64,000 nucleotides of DNA from Sphingomonas sp. 32-62-10 (lineage in GTDB: Bacteria > Pseudomonadota > Alphaproteobacteria > Sphingomonadales > Sphingomonadaceae). The DNA lies in assembly GCA_002280555.1 (NCBI GenBank), contig NCEE01000006.1:1-64000 (forward strand). The letters run 5' to 3'. Under the pieces are notes generated by a model, which was not told the DNA's origin, ran no database searches, and saw nothing but the letters and a program-made list of their open reading frames with translations. This document shows positions 44,338 through 53,636 of the stretch, piece by piece (position 1 is the stretch's first letter; each line of letters begins with the position of its first letter). The translations under genes and the position numbers were made by a program.

Positions 44338-45591
44338 CTATCGCTTGATCAGCGCCGCACGAAACGGTCGATCATCGCCGTCGAGCTGCTCGCCCGCGGG
44401 CAGCCCGAGAATATTGCGGAGCAATGGAGCCACATCAACATTGTCGAAACTCGGCAGATTGCCCTGAGCCCGGATCGCCGGTCCGCTGGCGATGAACAGC
44501 GCCGCCATATCGGGGGCTGCGGGGTCATATCCATGCGCACCACCGGCCCGCATTGGTCGGTCAGGCGGTGGGGCCTTGTCGAGGATCAGCCAGCCCGTTT
44601 CGGCCAGGCAGATGATGCTCGGCACGCGCGGATGCTTGCCATAATGGAGCGCCGCGGGGATCTGTGCCTTGGGCCAGCACCGCATGTGCGGGTGCGGCTT
44701 GGCAAGGGCGGCGGTAAGTAATGCCTCCTTGCCGGGGGTTGGCTCCAGCCCGGCATAGGTGCCGCCCGTCACCATCCGGAAGCTGGCGGGGTCCACCAGC
44801 TGATCGAGCCGGATCACGCGGTCCGGGCTGGTTGCGGCCATGCCGTGATCGGCGGTGACCACTAGATTGACCGGCTGGCCAAGGGCGGAGAGTTCGCTCC
44901 GCAACCGCCCGATCGCGCTATCGACATCGGCGACGACTTCGGTCGTTTTCGGGCTGTCGGGGCCATTGCTGTGCCCGGCGCTGTCGACGGTATCAAAATA
45001 CAGCGTCAGAAACTGCGGGCGGGTCGCAGCGGGGCGCCGCAGCCAGTCGATTATTGCATCGACCCGCTGGCGATTGCTCACGTCATGGCCATATTGCTGC
45101 CAGTCGCTTGGCCGCAGCCCGTTAAAACTGATGTTCGCGCCCGGCCAGAACATCGTCGCGGTGCGGATGCCTGCGCGCTCGGCGGTGATCCAGATCGGAT
45201 CGGCCTGGGTCCACCAGAACGGTTCCTCGCTCTGCATCGTGAAGGTCATGCCGGGATGCGCGGCATCCTCCATCCGATTACCGACGATGCCGTGGCGGTC
45301 GGGGCGCAGGCCTGTCACCACCGTCCAGTGATTGGGGAAAGTAACGCTCGGGAAGGACGGGCGCATCGACGCGCTGATCCCGGCGGCGGCCAGCGCATTC
45401 AGGTTCGGCGTCACCCCGCGCGTCAGATAATCGGGCTTGAATCCGTCTATAGAGATCAGGATCGTAACGGGCGCCCGCACCTCGACTGGCGCGGCCGCCA
45501 CGGTTGGGCGGGGCGCATCGACCGGCGGCGTCACGCACGCCTGAAGCAGCGCGGCAAGCGCCGTGGCGGCAAATCGGGAAGTCCAGCGCAT
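44338..45591 (-). CDS. Type I phosphodiesterase/nucleotide pyrophosphatase lipoprotein
   Basis: 417 residues from the ATG that gives MRWTSRFAATALAALLQAC, a lipoprotein signal with lipobox LLQAC; a start 33 bases upstream is possible. The alkaline-phosphatase-like core has ISIDGFKPDYLTRGVTPNLNALAAAG with metal-binding Asp, the nucleophile Thr in SFPSVTFPNHWTVVTGL, DTVDSAGHSNGPDS and TADHGM. Members hydrolyse nucleotide pyrophosphates or phosphodiesters in the periplasm. Substrate unknown. Confidence 0.87.
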   Translation of the reverse strand: MRWTSRFAATALAALLQACVTPPVDAPRPTVAAAPVEVRAPVTILISIDGFKPDYLTRGVTPNLNALAAAGISASMRPSFPSVTFPNHWTVVTGLRPDRHGIVGNRMEDAAHPGMTFTMQSEEPFWWTQADPIWITAERAGIRTATMFWPGANISFNGLRPSDWQQYGHDVSNRQRVDAIIDWLRRPAATRPQFLTLYFDTVDSAGHSNGPDSPKTTEVVADVDSAIGRLRSELSALGQPVNLVVTADHGMAATSPDRVIRLDQLVDPASFRMVTGGTYAGLEPTPGKEALLTAALAKPHPHMRCWPKAQIPAALHYGKHPRVPSIICLAETGWLILDKAPPPDRPMRAGGAHGYDPAAPDMAALFIASGPAIRAQGNLPSFDNVDVAPLLRNILGLPAGEQLDGDDRPFRAALIKR

Positions 45592-45639
45592 GGCGGCCCT
45601 ATGCCGCGTCGTTGAGTCATTCATGTGACAGGATGTCGA

Positions 45640-46740
45640 TCAGACATTAAACCGGAACAGCAACACGTCGCCGTCTTGCACCACATAGTCCTTGCCTTCG
45701 GAGCGCAGCTTGCCCGCATCGCGCGCGCCGCTTTCGCCTTTCAGCGCGATATAGTCCGCAAAGGCGATCGTCTCGGCGCGGATGAAGCCTTTTTCGAAAT
45801 CGGTGTGGATTTCGCCCGCCGCCTGCGGGGCTTTGGCCCCGACATGCACGGTCCAGGCGCGAGTTTCCTTTGGGCCGACGGTGAAGAAGGTCTGGAGCTT
45901 GAGCAGCTTGTACCCGGCGGTGATCACGCGGGCGAGGCCGGTTTCCTCGAGGCCCAGCTCGGCGAGGAACTCGCCGCGTTCGGCGGGGTCCATTGTCGCG
46001 ATTTCGGCCTCGATCGCGGCGGAAACGACGACCGCCTCTGCCCCTTCCGCCTTGGCCTTTTCGAACACGCGGGCTGACAGCGCATTGCCGTGCGCGGCAT
46101 CGCCCTCATCGACGTTGCACACATAGAGCACGGGCTTCGAGGTCAGCAACTGGGCCTGGTGGAACACCCGGGCCTCGTCCTCGTCCTTCGGTTCGGTCAG
46201 TCGGGCCGGTTTGCCCTCGCGGAGCAAATCGAGCGCCTGGCCAAGTACCGACGCAGCGATCTTGGCTTCCTTGTCGCCCTGCATTGCCTTTTTCTGCGCG
46301 GCGGGGACGCGCTTTTCGAGGGATTCAAGGTCGGACAGCATCAGCTCGGTCTCGACCGTCTCTGCGTCGGCAATCGGATCGACCTTGCCCTCGACATGCG
46401 TCACGTCGCCATTTTCGAAACAGCGCAGCACATGGACGACCGCGTCGACCTCGCGGATGTTGCCGAGGAACTGATTGCCCAAGCCCTCGCCCTTGCTCGC
46501 GCCGCGCACGAGCCCGGCAATGTCGACAAAGCCCAGCTGCGTCTCGATGATCTTGGCCGAACCCGCGATATCGGCGAGTTGCTTCAGCCGCGGATCAGGC
46601 ACCGCGACATTGCCGACATTCGGCTCGATCGTACAGAATGGATAGTTCGCAGCCTGCGCCGCCGCGGTTTCGGTCAGCGCATTGAACAGGGTGGACTTGC
46701 CCACATTAGGCAGCCCGACGATACCGCAGCGAAATCCCAT
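45640..46740 (-). CDS. ychF: Ribosome-binding ATPase YchF
   Basis: 366 residues from ATG with GGAGG upstream; the open frame is seven codons longer. P-loop GLPNVGKSTLFNALTE and DIAGLVRGASKGEGLGNQFLG, the YchF hallmark switch region. ATP-preferring Obg family member that binds the ribosome and affects stress responses. C-terminal TGS-like domain ends YVVQDGDVLLFRFNV. Confidence 0.97.
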   Translation of the reverse strand: MGFRCGIVGLPNVGKSTLFNALTETAAAQAANYPFCTIEPNVGNVAVPDPRLKQLADIAGSAKIIETQLGFVDIAGLVRGASKGEGLGNQFLGNIREVDAVVHVLRCFENGDVTHVEGKVDPIADAETVETELMLSDLESLEKRVPAAQKKAMQGDKEAKIAASVLGQALDLLREGKPARLTEPKDEDEARVFHQAQLLTSKPVLYVCNVDEGDAAHGNALSARVFEKAKAEGAEAVVVSAAIEAEIATMDPAERGEFLAELGLEETGLARVITAGYKLLKLQTFFTVGPKETRAWTVHVGAKAPQAAGEIHTDFEKGFIRAETIAFADYIALKGESGARDAGKLRSEGKDYVVQDGDVLLFRFNV

Positions 46741-46790
46741 TAATGCCTCCGTTGGAAGCATGGCGCTTTAGGGGGGCGCGCATCGAAAGG

Positions 46791-47357
46791 CTAGTGGAAC
46801 AGATATTCGTTAAGCGGGTAGAGCAGCACCGTCGCGATCATCGCCCCGCGCGCGATGACCCGACGGGGTATGAAGATCGCGATCAGCATCAGCAGCAGAT
46901 AGATGATCCAGCCGCGCAGCTCCCATGCCAGCGTCCCGAACGCCGGGGTCGCGAGCTTGTTACTCAGGGCGAGCTGCGTGGCCGTGAAGGCGGCAGACGC
47001 GATGAGCGTTCCGCCGAGCGAAAAAAACCGATTGCGCATGAACCAGTCGTCGAGCGACGTGCCGTCCTGCAAGCGATCGGGAAAGACGAAGCTCGCTGAG
47101 ACATAATAAATCAGGCACAGCGCCAGCGCGAACAAAACGCTGTTGTTGCCGATTTCGATCGCGGTTCGCGTCGCCCACAACCCCGGCCAGAAGCTGCCGA
47201 TATCGAGGCAGATCAACAGCGCGGCCAGCGGCGTTAGCCAGCCAATATGGATTTGCTCCCGCGCCTTGAGCGCGCTCGCCAGCCCGCCCGCCACTTGAGT
47301 CAACGCAAGGCCAAGCAGCAGCGAGACGAAGGCGAAGAAGAACTCGAACTTGTCCAT
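46791..47357 (-). CDS. Small multi-spanning membrane protein
   Basis: 188 residues from the ATG preceded by GAGGAG; a GTG two codons earlier is also possible. Five hydrophobic segments: FFFAFVSLLLGLALTQVAGGL, LTPLAALLICLDIGSFW, LFALALCLIYYVSA, LGGTLIASAAFT and WIIYLLLMLIAIFI. It has no recognised signature. The gene follows ychF on the same strand 50 bases away. Confidence 0.7.
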   Translation of the reverse strand: MDKFEFFFAFVSLLLGLALTQVAGGLASALKAREQIHIGWLTPLAALLICLDIGSFWPGLWATRTAIEIGNNSVLFALALCLIYYVSASFVFPDRLQDGTSLDDWFMRNRFFSLGGTLIASAAFTATQLALSNKLATPAFGTLAWELRGWIIYLLLMLIAIFIPRRVIARGAMIATVLLYPLNEYLFH

Positions 47358-47719
47358 GACCACTCCTCAGTACGCGCAGAACTAGCATGGCGGGTGCGGG
47401 CCGCAAGTGCGGCACTTGCTTCCGCTCATAATGTTACAGCGGGCTAAGGGGTTGGCCTCGCTTCCAGAGGTGAAGTTGCGGAAGTTGCGGGTCTCGCGTA
47501 CTTTGTTGTGGGTGCGGCCGGGGGCATGCAATTTCGCGGATGATCGACGATATCAAAGAACGGCGGTCATTTTACCAGATGGCGGCGATGTAGGAAAGTT
47601 GTGGCCACTAAACCGGCGCACTCCCTTCGTCATCCCGGACTTGTTCCGGGGTTCCGCTGCCAGCATGCGCAGTTAGAGGCTGTTGAAGTGGATCGCGAGA
47701 GAGGCGTACACTATGAAGC
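47358..47719. other. Gene-free stretch with a palindromic repeat
   Basis: About 360 bases. It contains the leader of the membrane protein gene, a direct repeat around GAAGTTGCGG (47472-47490) and the repeat at 47629-47655. No coding ORF, RNA gene or clear terminator was found. Confidence 0.55.
47629..47655. repeat. Solo palindromic repeat, CCCGGACTTGTTCCGGGG family
   Basis: GTCATCCCGGACTTGTTCCG..: a CCCGGA/TCCGGG stem with CTTGT loop and the GTCAT edge. It is a single half of the pair structure seen at 48034-48124. Confidence 0.7.
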
Positions 47720-48001
47720 ATGAGATACGTTCGCGTCATTCTCTTGGTAGGAGCCTTAACCTTGGCTGCCTGCACCAAACAGCCAAAGCACCAGGTTTCG
47801 GCAGTCGTGGTAAGCATTGCTCCAAACGCGAACCCCAAATGGAACCCTCACGAATTGGTCATCACAGCGCGCAGCCCGGACGGCGCCATCGGGACCAAAT
47901 CCGTACTTGCGGCACGCCTCAACTGTCGAGTGGGAGGCACCGTGCATGGCTCAGCGCAGGGATTGTCGCTAACCCTCGACGCTGAGGCCTGCCAGCGTTG
48001 A
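47720..48001 (+). CDS. Small lipoprotein of unknown function
   Basis: 93 residues. MRYVRVILLVGALTLAAC is a lipoprotein signal with lipobox LAAC. The mature domain (VSAVVVSIAPNANPKWNPHELVIT, then GTVHGSAQGLSL) is likely a small beta sandwich. The start lacks a strong ribosome site. It lies in the block of accessory genes between palindromes, and no homologue is recognised. Confidence 0.55.
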   Translation: MRYVRVILLVGALTLAACTKQPKHQVSAVVVSIAPNANPKWNPHELVITARSPDGAIGTKSVLAARLNCRVGGTVHGSAQGLSLTLDAEACQR

Positions 48002-48033
48002 CGGCGGTTGCAACTCCGACCCCTCTTCCTCCT

Positions 48034-48124
48034 CGTCACCCCGGACTTGTTCCGGGGCCCACTCCCCCTCTTGCGGAGTCGCTGATTGTGGCACGGTGGA
48101 CCCCGGAACAAGTCCGGGGTGACG
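48034..48124. repeat. Paired inverted palindromes, CCCCGGACTTGTTCCGGGG family
   Basis: A palindrome CCCCGGACTTGTTCCGGGG at the left and its reverse complement at the right, edged by CGTCA and TGACG, enclose about 45 bases. The whole is one large inverted repeat of about 90 bases between two small genes. Confidence 0.8.
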
Positions 48125-48212
48125 AATAAGGATTGGCAGTTTTCGCCCCAATTGCGGACATTGGCCAATGCGGTAGAGCTAAGCGATTGAGGGTTGGGGA
48201 GACTGGGTTGAG

Positions 48213-48878
48213 ATGAGATCCGCACTTGTTAGTTTCGCCTTAGTAACAGCGGCCCTGATGCTGCCTGAGGCCGCTGATTCACAGCAAACGAGTGCAACAC
48301 CACGCTCTGCACAGTGCGAACTTCATGTGTGGCCGACACGCGCGTACAACGCGGTATTCCACGGCGCGACGCCAAGCTACGCGGGGCCGGGTGCCTTTAC
48401 CCTCACGATGTACCTTTCTCCAATGGACCGGGTGCGCGGCGAGATGCGCAGTGCGTTGGATCCCGACGTGCAAAGCCGCTTGATTAAAGCCGCCATTCCT
48501 CCCCCCAACTCGCCCTTGGCCGGGTACAGGATCATCTTGCACGAGGCGCCGGAAAAGTCCCGGTTCGCAAACTTTATCGACAAAAATGTCGGCGATGGAC
48601 CCAGGGAAGTCGACACAGAGTCTAGTTGCTACGCCGAGCTGCATTTGGTGGGGCTAACTACCTATCGCACCACCTTGTACGCCCAACTGCAAACGATTTA
48701 CGTATTTCGCAACTTCGGATCGTCGACGGAGCCGGTCAAGGTCGTGCGGGATGCGGCAAGGACAGCTCCGCCGAAAAACGGAAATAAAAACAACGTCGAG
48801 GCCGCGGACGCCATGCTCCAAGCATCGTTCGCGGATGCCATCGCAAAGATTCTCGGCAACCGGAAACTTGGTTCTTGA
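48213..48878 (+). CDS. Secreted protein of unknown function
   Basis: 221 residues with GGGGAGA upstream. Signal MRSALVSFALVTAALMLPEAADSQQ. The mature part has CELHVWPTR, PGAFTLTMYLSP and SSCYAELHLVGL; two Cys could form a disulfide. No domain is recognised. Follows a palindromic pair and precedes the ankyrin-like gene with 154 bases between. Confidence 0.62.
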   Translation: MRSALVSFALVTAALMLPEAADSQQTSATPRSAQCELHVWPTRAYNAVFHGATPSYAGPGAFTLTMYLSPMDRVRGEMRSALDPDVQSRLIKAAIPPPNSPLAGYRIILHEAPEKSRFANFIDKNVGDGPREVDTESSCYAELHLVGLTTYRTTLYAQLQTIYVFRNFGSSTEPVKVVRDAARTAPPKNGNKNNVEAADAMLQASFADAIAKILGNRKLGS

Positions 48879-49032
48879 TTGGAGACCGCCCGCGACGTTC
48901 GCTTCCGACCCCTTAGCAGTGATTGAACGAACCAATCCGCCCGGGAATGATCGCGCACATTCGTTACGGAACGTATCTTGTCGAGCGGCCATCGCAATGT
49001 CAGACGACAAGGCGCGTAACGGGATTCACGAA

Positions 49033-50397
49033 ATGCGGCTTCTTCTCATTGGTCTTTTGAGCGTAACCCTCGCCATCGCACCTAGCGCGTTTGCACAAGA
49101 TAAGGCCGGCCTCGTCCGATCAGCGCCGGTTATCGGAGCGGCCGACAGCATAAACACTGTGGCTGTCGATCCCGAAAGGATGGATGAATTCGAGGCTCTG
49201 CAACTCAGGGCCTTCGAGAAAAACGGATCGCTTGGCGTCGTCACGGTGGGCATGAACCAGCACGAGATCATCGTCCTTTGCCATACCGTCGCCCAGAATT
49301 TCGGTGCCCTTGCCGCAGCGGAAACCGATCGCGATTCACGTATCGCCAAGTTTGTCGAGGTTTGGCGGTTTGAACAGAGGCTCGCGGAACCCTTTGAGCA
49401 CGCTCGCAAGGCTCTGGGCGAAAGCGGCTACAGCCGCGCACTGATCAAGAGCGGCCAGAGCATGAACCTGCTCTCCATGATGCCGGATCCGCAGATTGAG
49501 CAAGGCTTGAAGGCCGGGAGTGACATGATGTTCGTCTGGGCAACGAGGTTGGCTTCCCGATGCGACCAGATGCTCGATGAAATGGGCATCGCCAAGGTTA
49601 GCGGGGACCCCCCGCCCGAATATTTGGAGGCCAAGACCCGCTTTCGCTTTCGCGGCGCGGACTATACCGAAATCTTCGCCGACACCGAGCTTGGGCCCTA
49701 TGCCGAGAAGATGTGCCGCGGCGGTGCGGCCCCCAATTTTGCCGGAGCCCCCCTCGACCAGCGGGGCTATGAAAGCATGTCGCTGCTCGACTGGGCGATT
49801 GAATGCGAGGATCGCGCTGCCTTCGACGCGCTGATCGCGGCAGGGATTGATCTCGATGCGAGCGGCCTGTGGGGCGACCCGCCGCTCGTCAGGACGGCGA
49901 GCGAGAAGCGACTCTGGTTCCTGACCAGACTGCTTGACGAGGGCGTGAAACCCGACACGATGGGGCGCTCGAAATCGGCGCTGCTGACCTCCAATAGTGA
50001 TCTCGATGCAACCAATTTCGGTGGTGACACCCGTGCGGCCTTCAACCTGCTGCGAGAACGCGGCGCTTCGCTCAATTTTCCGAATTTCCAGGGTTCGATC
50101 TGGCATAGATGGGGCTTGCACGAAACAAGGTGGGACCTGATCATCGAACATTGGGACGAATTCGAAAGCGACCCGGTCGAACTGGCGCGCGATCTTGAAT
50201 TCTATCTTAGTGGCGACATGAATTGGGCGAGGAAAAAATACGAGGGCGCGGCGCGCGAGGTCAAGACGCTCCTGATCAAGGACTACGCCGTATGCTTTCC
50301 GGTGGGTAACGTCTTCGAAATGAAGAAGGACGGGCGTGGCTTTCGCATCCAGCCTGATTGCCCTACGGGCGATTTATCGCAGACCCAGAGAGACTGA
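49033..50397 (+). CDS. Secreted protein with ankyrin-like repeats
   Basis: 454 residues from the ATG that gives MRLLLIGLLSVTLAIAPSAFAQ; the open frame runs 94 codons further upstream over the preceding gene's end and is not signal-like. Residues about 20-230 are a helical domain of unknown kind (HTVAQNFGALAAAETDRDSRIAKFVEVW). Then ankyrin-like units occur: SLLDWAIECEDRAAFDALIAAG, DPPLVRTASEKRLWFLTRLLDEG and TRAAFNLLRERGASLNFPNF. Ends with a conserved-looking FRIQPDCP. Periplasmic or exported; binding partner unknown. Confidence 0.7.
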   Translation: MRLLLIGLLSVTLAIAPSAFAQDKAGLVRSAPVIGAADSINTVAVDPERMDEFEALQLRAFEKNGSLGVVTVGMNQHEIIVLCHTVAQNFGALAAAETDRDSRIAKFVEVWRFEQRLAEPFEHARKALGESGYSRALIKSGQSMNLLSMMPDPQIEQGLKAGSDMMFVWATRLASRCDQMLDEMGIAKVSGDPPPEYLEAKTRFRFRGADYTEIFADTELGPYAEKMCRGGAAPNFAGAPLDQRGYESMSLLDWAIECEDRAAFDALIAAGIDLDASGLWGDPPLVRTASEKRLWFLTRLLDEGVKPDTMGRSKSALLTSNSDLDATNFGGDTRAAFNLLRERGASLNFPNFQGSIWHRWGLHETRWDLIIEHWDEFESDPVELARDLEFYLSGDMNWARKKYEGAAREVKTLLIKDYAVCFPVGNVFEMKKDGRGFRIQPDCPTGDLSQTQRD

Positions 50398-50508
50398 TCA
50401 GCCTCTGGCCTGCCTTCATCATTAACTGGGCAGTTGGCTGATGCAACACATGAAAGCTGCCATTCCGAATTCCACCCAATTGCAGACCGTCTAGGCCTCG
50501 GCCGCCCC

Positions 50509-51126
50509 CTACCACCGATAGTTGAAGCTCACGCTGATCCGTTCGCCCCCGGACTTGCTGGTGCCCTCATGCGGCATCACCTCATGCCGTAGCCAGCTTT
50601 CCCACAGCAGCACGGTGCCGGGCACCGGCTCGACATACACAAACGTCCGTAGATCCTCGGGCGCATCGTCGTGGCGGGTTGGGGCGGCCATCATCATCGC
50701 CAGGCGGGGGTCTTCAAAGCGGATCGCGCCCGCGCCAGGGGGCACCGCGACATAGACGGTCCCTGACACCACCGAATGCGGGTGGATGTGGCCCGAATGC
50801 GTCGCGCCTGGCTTCATGACGTTCACCCACAGGCTGTCGAGCTTCAGCTTGCGCCCTGCCAGATCGAACGCGCAGTCATCCGCAAATGCGGCGACATGCT
50901 TGTCGAGCAATTTCACCAGATCGCCGATCACCGGATCGCGCCTCGGCAGGTCGTTCAGCGATGCATAGCTGGTATAGCCGCGATAGCCCTTGGCCTTGCT
51001 CCACGCACGCCCCGCGCGGTCTTCTTCGGCGAGCATCAGGCACGACCGGGCGAGATCGTCGACCAGCGCCGCGTCTTTAAGCGTGCCTTCGTACAGCCGC
51101 GTGGCGAAGAGCGAGCGGACGCTCAT
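50509..51126 (-). CDS. Putative 2OG-Fe(II) oxygenase of the TIGR02466 type
   Basis: 205 residues. The double-stranded beta helix has the H-x-H/D pattern SGHIHPHSVVSGTVYVAVPPGAG and a distal His/Arg in LLWESWLRHEVMPHEG and RISVSFNYRW. The family is a putative Fe(II)/2-oxoglutarate oxygenase, similar to prolyl hydroxylase folds. The pth start overlaps its end (the stop lies in the next gene's first codons, ATGA at 51123-51126). Substrate unknown. Confidence 0.85.
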   Translation of the reverse strand: MSVRSLFATRLYEGTLKDAALVDDLARSCLMLAEEDRAGRAWSKAKGYRGYTSYASLNDLPRRDPVIGDLVKLLDKHVAAFADDCAFDLAGRKLKLDSLWVNVMKPGATHSGHIHPHSVVSGTVYVAVPPGAGAIRFEDPRLAMMMAAPTRHDDAPEDLRTFVYVEPVPGTVLLWESWLRHEVMPHEGTSKSGGERISVSFNYRW

Positions 51127-51692
51127 GGTTGCTGTCGCAGCGCGACGTCGTTCATGAAACGCACGTCATCGCCCTCGGCGAGCCATTTCGCTTCGGCCGC
51201 GACCGCGCCGAGCATCTCGGCGAGATCATCCATCTCCGCCTTGGCGAAATTGCCCAGCACATGGCCGGTCACCTTGTCCTTGTGTCCCGGATGGCCGATG
51301 CCGAGCCGCACGCGGCGGAAATCCTCGCCGATATGCGCGACGGTGGAGCGGATGCCGTTATGCCCGGCGGTGCCCCCGCCGCGCTTAACCTTGACGCGAA
51401 ACGGATCGAGATCGAGTTCGTCATAGAAAACAGTGACGTCCTGCGGCTCCAGCTTGTAGAAGCGCATCGCCTCACCGATCGACTGGCCGCTATCGTTCAT
51501 GAAGGTGGCGGGCTTGAGCAGCAGCAGCTTTTCGCTGCCGAGCCGAGCCTCGATCGCCCAGCCCAGGAAACGCTTCTTGGGCGCTTCGAAATCATGAAAA
51601 TCGGCGATGGCGTCGAGCGCCATGAAACCGGCATTGTGCCGGTGGAGCGCATATTGCGCGCCCGGATTGCCCAGCCCTGCCCAGAGTTGCAT
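51123..51692 (-). CDS. pth: Peptidyl-tRNA hydrolase
   Basis: 189 residues. Active site GLGNPGAQYALHRHNAGFMALD with Asn9 and catalytic His19, then FMNDSGQSIGEAMRFYKL and GHNGIRSTVAHIGEDFRRVRLGIGHPGHKDKVTGHVLGNF. It releases peptides from tRNA prematurely dropped off the ribosome. Shares bases with the oxygenase gene and is coupled; rplY lies upstream, as is common. Confidence 0.97.
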   Translation of the reverse strand: MQLWAGLGNPGAQYALHRHNAGFMALDAIADFHDFEAPKKRFLGWAIEARLGSEKLLLLKPATFMNDSGQSIGEAMRFYKLEPQDVTVFYDELDLDPFRVKVKRGGGTAGHNGIRSTVAHIGEDFRRVRLGIGHPGHKDKVTGHVLGNFAKAEMDDLAEMLGAVAAEAKWLAEGDDVRFMNDVALRQQP

Positions 51693-51746
51693 TGCTCTTT
51701 CTCCCCAAGGGCAGGATTGAGTTGCCTTGAATTACCTAACCCCGTG

Positions 51747-51810
51747 GGGGCTGAGCGAAGTCGAAGCCCACGCGCTGCTCATGCCCTTCGACTTCGCTCA
51801 GGGTGAACGG
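51747..51810. repeat. Inverted repeat of the GAGCGAAGTCGA family
   Basis: GGGGCTGAGCGAAGTCGAAG (left) and its inverted copy CTTCGACTTCGCTCAGGGTG (right) flank about 20 bases. Shares its core with 43728-43808 and 63770-63838. Confidence 0.8.
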
Positions 51811-51876
51811 CGGTGGGTAAGACCGCTTACAAGAACACTAGCGTGAGGGTAGGAGATTTGCACGCGCCCACCTTAT

Positions 51877-51967
51877 CGTCACCCTGAACTTGGTTCAGGG
51901 TCCACCGCGCCGCAATACCCGGCAGGATGCGGCGCGCGGTGGATGCTGAAACAAGTTCAGCATGACG
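51877..51967. repeat. Paired inverted palindromes, ACTTGTTTCAG variant
   Basis: CGTCACCCTGAACTTGGTTC.. at the left and GCTGAAACAAGTTCAGCATGAC at the right. Same layout and CGTCA/TGACG edges as 48034-48124 but with a diverged core. Confidence 0.7.
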
Positions 51968-52001
51968 ACTTTTGGTGGTCGGTGGTCGGTGGGCCGAGGG
52001 C

Positions 52002-52613
52002 TTATTCGCCAGCGGCTTCGGCAGCTTCGCCTTCGCTCGACTTGAGCGCTGACGGCGCAACGATCGTTGCGATCGTGAAGTCGCGGTCCTCGATCGTCAC
52101 CTTGCTGCCCTTGGGCAGGGTAACGGCCGAAATATGAATCGAGTCGCCCACATCGAACCCGGCGAGCGAGATTTCGACATCGTCCGGAATTTCCGACGCG
52201 TCGCACACCAGCTCGAGCTCGTGGCGAACGATGTTGAGCACACCGCCGCGCTTGATGCCGGGCGAGGTTTCTTCATCGGTGAAGCGGACGGGCACCTGAA
52301 CGGTCACGGTCGAATGCTCGCCGATGCGCAGGAAATCGACATGGACCGGGCGGTCGCTGACGGGATCGAACGCGACATCCTTGGGCAGCGTCAGCGCGGC
52401 TGTGCCGGCAACGTCCAGAATGACGGTGGAATTCATAAAGTGCCCAGTCATCAAAGCGCGCATCAGCGCCTTTTCCTCGAGGTGAATCGAGACGGGGTCT
52501 TGCTTGTTGCCGTAAATCACGGCGGGTACGCGGCCTTCGCGACGGAGTGAACGGGAGGCTCCCTTGCCAACCTGTTCACGCGTCTCGGCTGCGAGCGTCA
52601 ATTGTTCGCTCAT
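52002..52613 (-). CDS. rplY: 50S ribosomal protein L25/Ctc
   Basis: 203 residues, the long CTC form. The N-terminal L25 domain (AETREQVGKGASRSLRREGRVPAVIYG) binds 5S rRNA, and the C-terminal TL5/CTC domain includes FTDEETSPGIKRGGVLNIVRHELEL and HISAVTLPKGSKVT. Acidic Ala-rich tail (SSEGEAAEAAGE). rplY-pth is a conserved pair in bacteria. Confidence 0.97.
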   Translation of the reverse strand: MSEQLTLAAETREQVGKGASRSLRREGRVPAVIYGNKQDPVSIHLEEKALMRALMTGHFMNSTVILDVAGTAALTLPKDVAFDPVSDRPVHVDFLRIGEHSTVTVQVPVRFTDEETSPGIKRGGVLNIVRHELELVCDASEIPDDVEISLAGFDVGDSIHISAVTLPKGSKVTIEDRDFTIATIVAPSALKSSEGEAAEAAGE

Positions 52614-52744
52614 GTCAGTCTCCGAGTGTGCTTGGTGTCAAAAATCCGGCCAAGCCTCCAGGGATGACCCTGACCGGAAGCGGCGGCGCATAGCCGAAGG
52701 GGGGGCAAAGCGCAAGTTATGCGCGGGCAACGCACGGGGAGCGG

Positions 52745-53602
52745 TTATTGAACGCGCTGGACCGCCACGCCCCGCGCGCGCAGCATCGCTACCACCGATG
52801 TTGGCCCCGCCAAATGCCCCGTGCCGACCGCGACCAGCAGCTTGCCGGGTCGGCGCATCCGCGCGGTGATCCAACGGCTCCAGCGGGTGTTGCGCCCGTC
52901 GAGCAGCGTTGCCTTCATGGCGGGGGCGCCCACGAACAATTGATCGTTGCTGCGCGCGATCGTCGCCAGATCGCCGGTCGACCATGCCGCCAGCGCGCGG
53001 CGATAGCCGCCGCTATCCGTCGCCGCCAAGGTGAGCAGGCGACGCTGGTCGGGTTCGCCCAGATGATCGAACAGCGCGAGCTGGCTGCCGGGGGTTTCAA
53101 ATGCGCGCTGTGGGCGGCCCGCAAAGCGCTTGGCCAGCACCGCTTCGACGCCGTCAGCGGGGCTCGCCCCGGCGGCGCGCGCGCGCCCGTTTTCGATCAC
53201 CAGCGCCGCTGCCCAGGTCTCCAGCTTGTCGAGCGTCCAGGCCGATTCGTCGGCTGCATCGATCGCCCGGTACAGCGCCGGTCGAACATCGGCGTCCACC
53301 CGCGACGCGATCGGCGGCAGGCCGTCGCGGCGGGCGAGTCCGATGAACATCGCGCCTACCTCCCCGGGTGCGGAGCGGGGAATTTCGGTGACGAGTATGT
53401 CCGCACTGTCGATCGCCCGGGTGATGGCGGGCGTTTCCCATGCCACATTGGGGGGCAGCGCATGGATCGTCCCCAGCACCCAGATGGTCGTGTCGGCATC
53501 GCGCACCACGAAAAGAGCCGGCCGCGCCTGGGCAGGGCGCGACCGGCTGCAACCGGGCAGGGCGATCACCGCGGCGATCAAAAGGGGCGTGATCAGCCGC
53601 AA
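52745..53602 (-). CDS. TraB/GumN family protein 1, lipoprotein
   Basis: 285 residues from a TTG with GGGACGGA upstream. N-terminal LIAAVIALPGC ends in a lipobox, so the protein is probably lipidated. It has the two GxxH motifs of the TraB/Tiki fold: GTIHALPP near residue 43 and GTGHLAG near residue 260, plus the conserved acidic ILVTEIPRS. Related proteins are thought to be membrane-anchored metal-dependent peptidases. First-listed of three paralogues at this locus; the next is 34 bases upstream, so one operon. Confidence 0.84.
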   Translation of the reverse strand: MRLITPLLIAAVIALPGCSRSRPAQARPALFVVRDADTTIWVLGTIHALPPNVAWETPAITRAIDSADILVTEIPRSAPGEVGAMFIGLARRDGLPPIASRVDADVRPALYRAIDAADESAWTLDKLETWAAALVIENGRARAAGASPADGVEAVLAKRFAGRPQRAFETPGSQLALFDHLGEPDQRRLLTLAATDSGGYRRALAAWSTGDLATIARSNDQLFVGAPAMKATLLDGRNTRWSRWITARMRRPGKLLVAVGTGHLAGPTSVVAMLRARGVAVQRVQ

Positions 53603-53636
53603 TCCGTCCCGCCCGAAGCCGTGGAGTGTCGGGCGA

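Larger units (their letters stand above)
51693..52001. other. Gene-free stretch between rplY and pth with two palindromic repeats
   Basis: About 300 bases occupied mostly by the repeats at 51747-51810 and 51877-51967. No coding ORF or terminator with a T run was found; the repeat hairpins may stand in for one after rplY. Confidence 0.6.
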
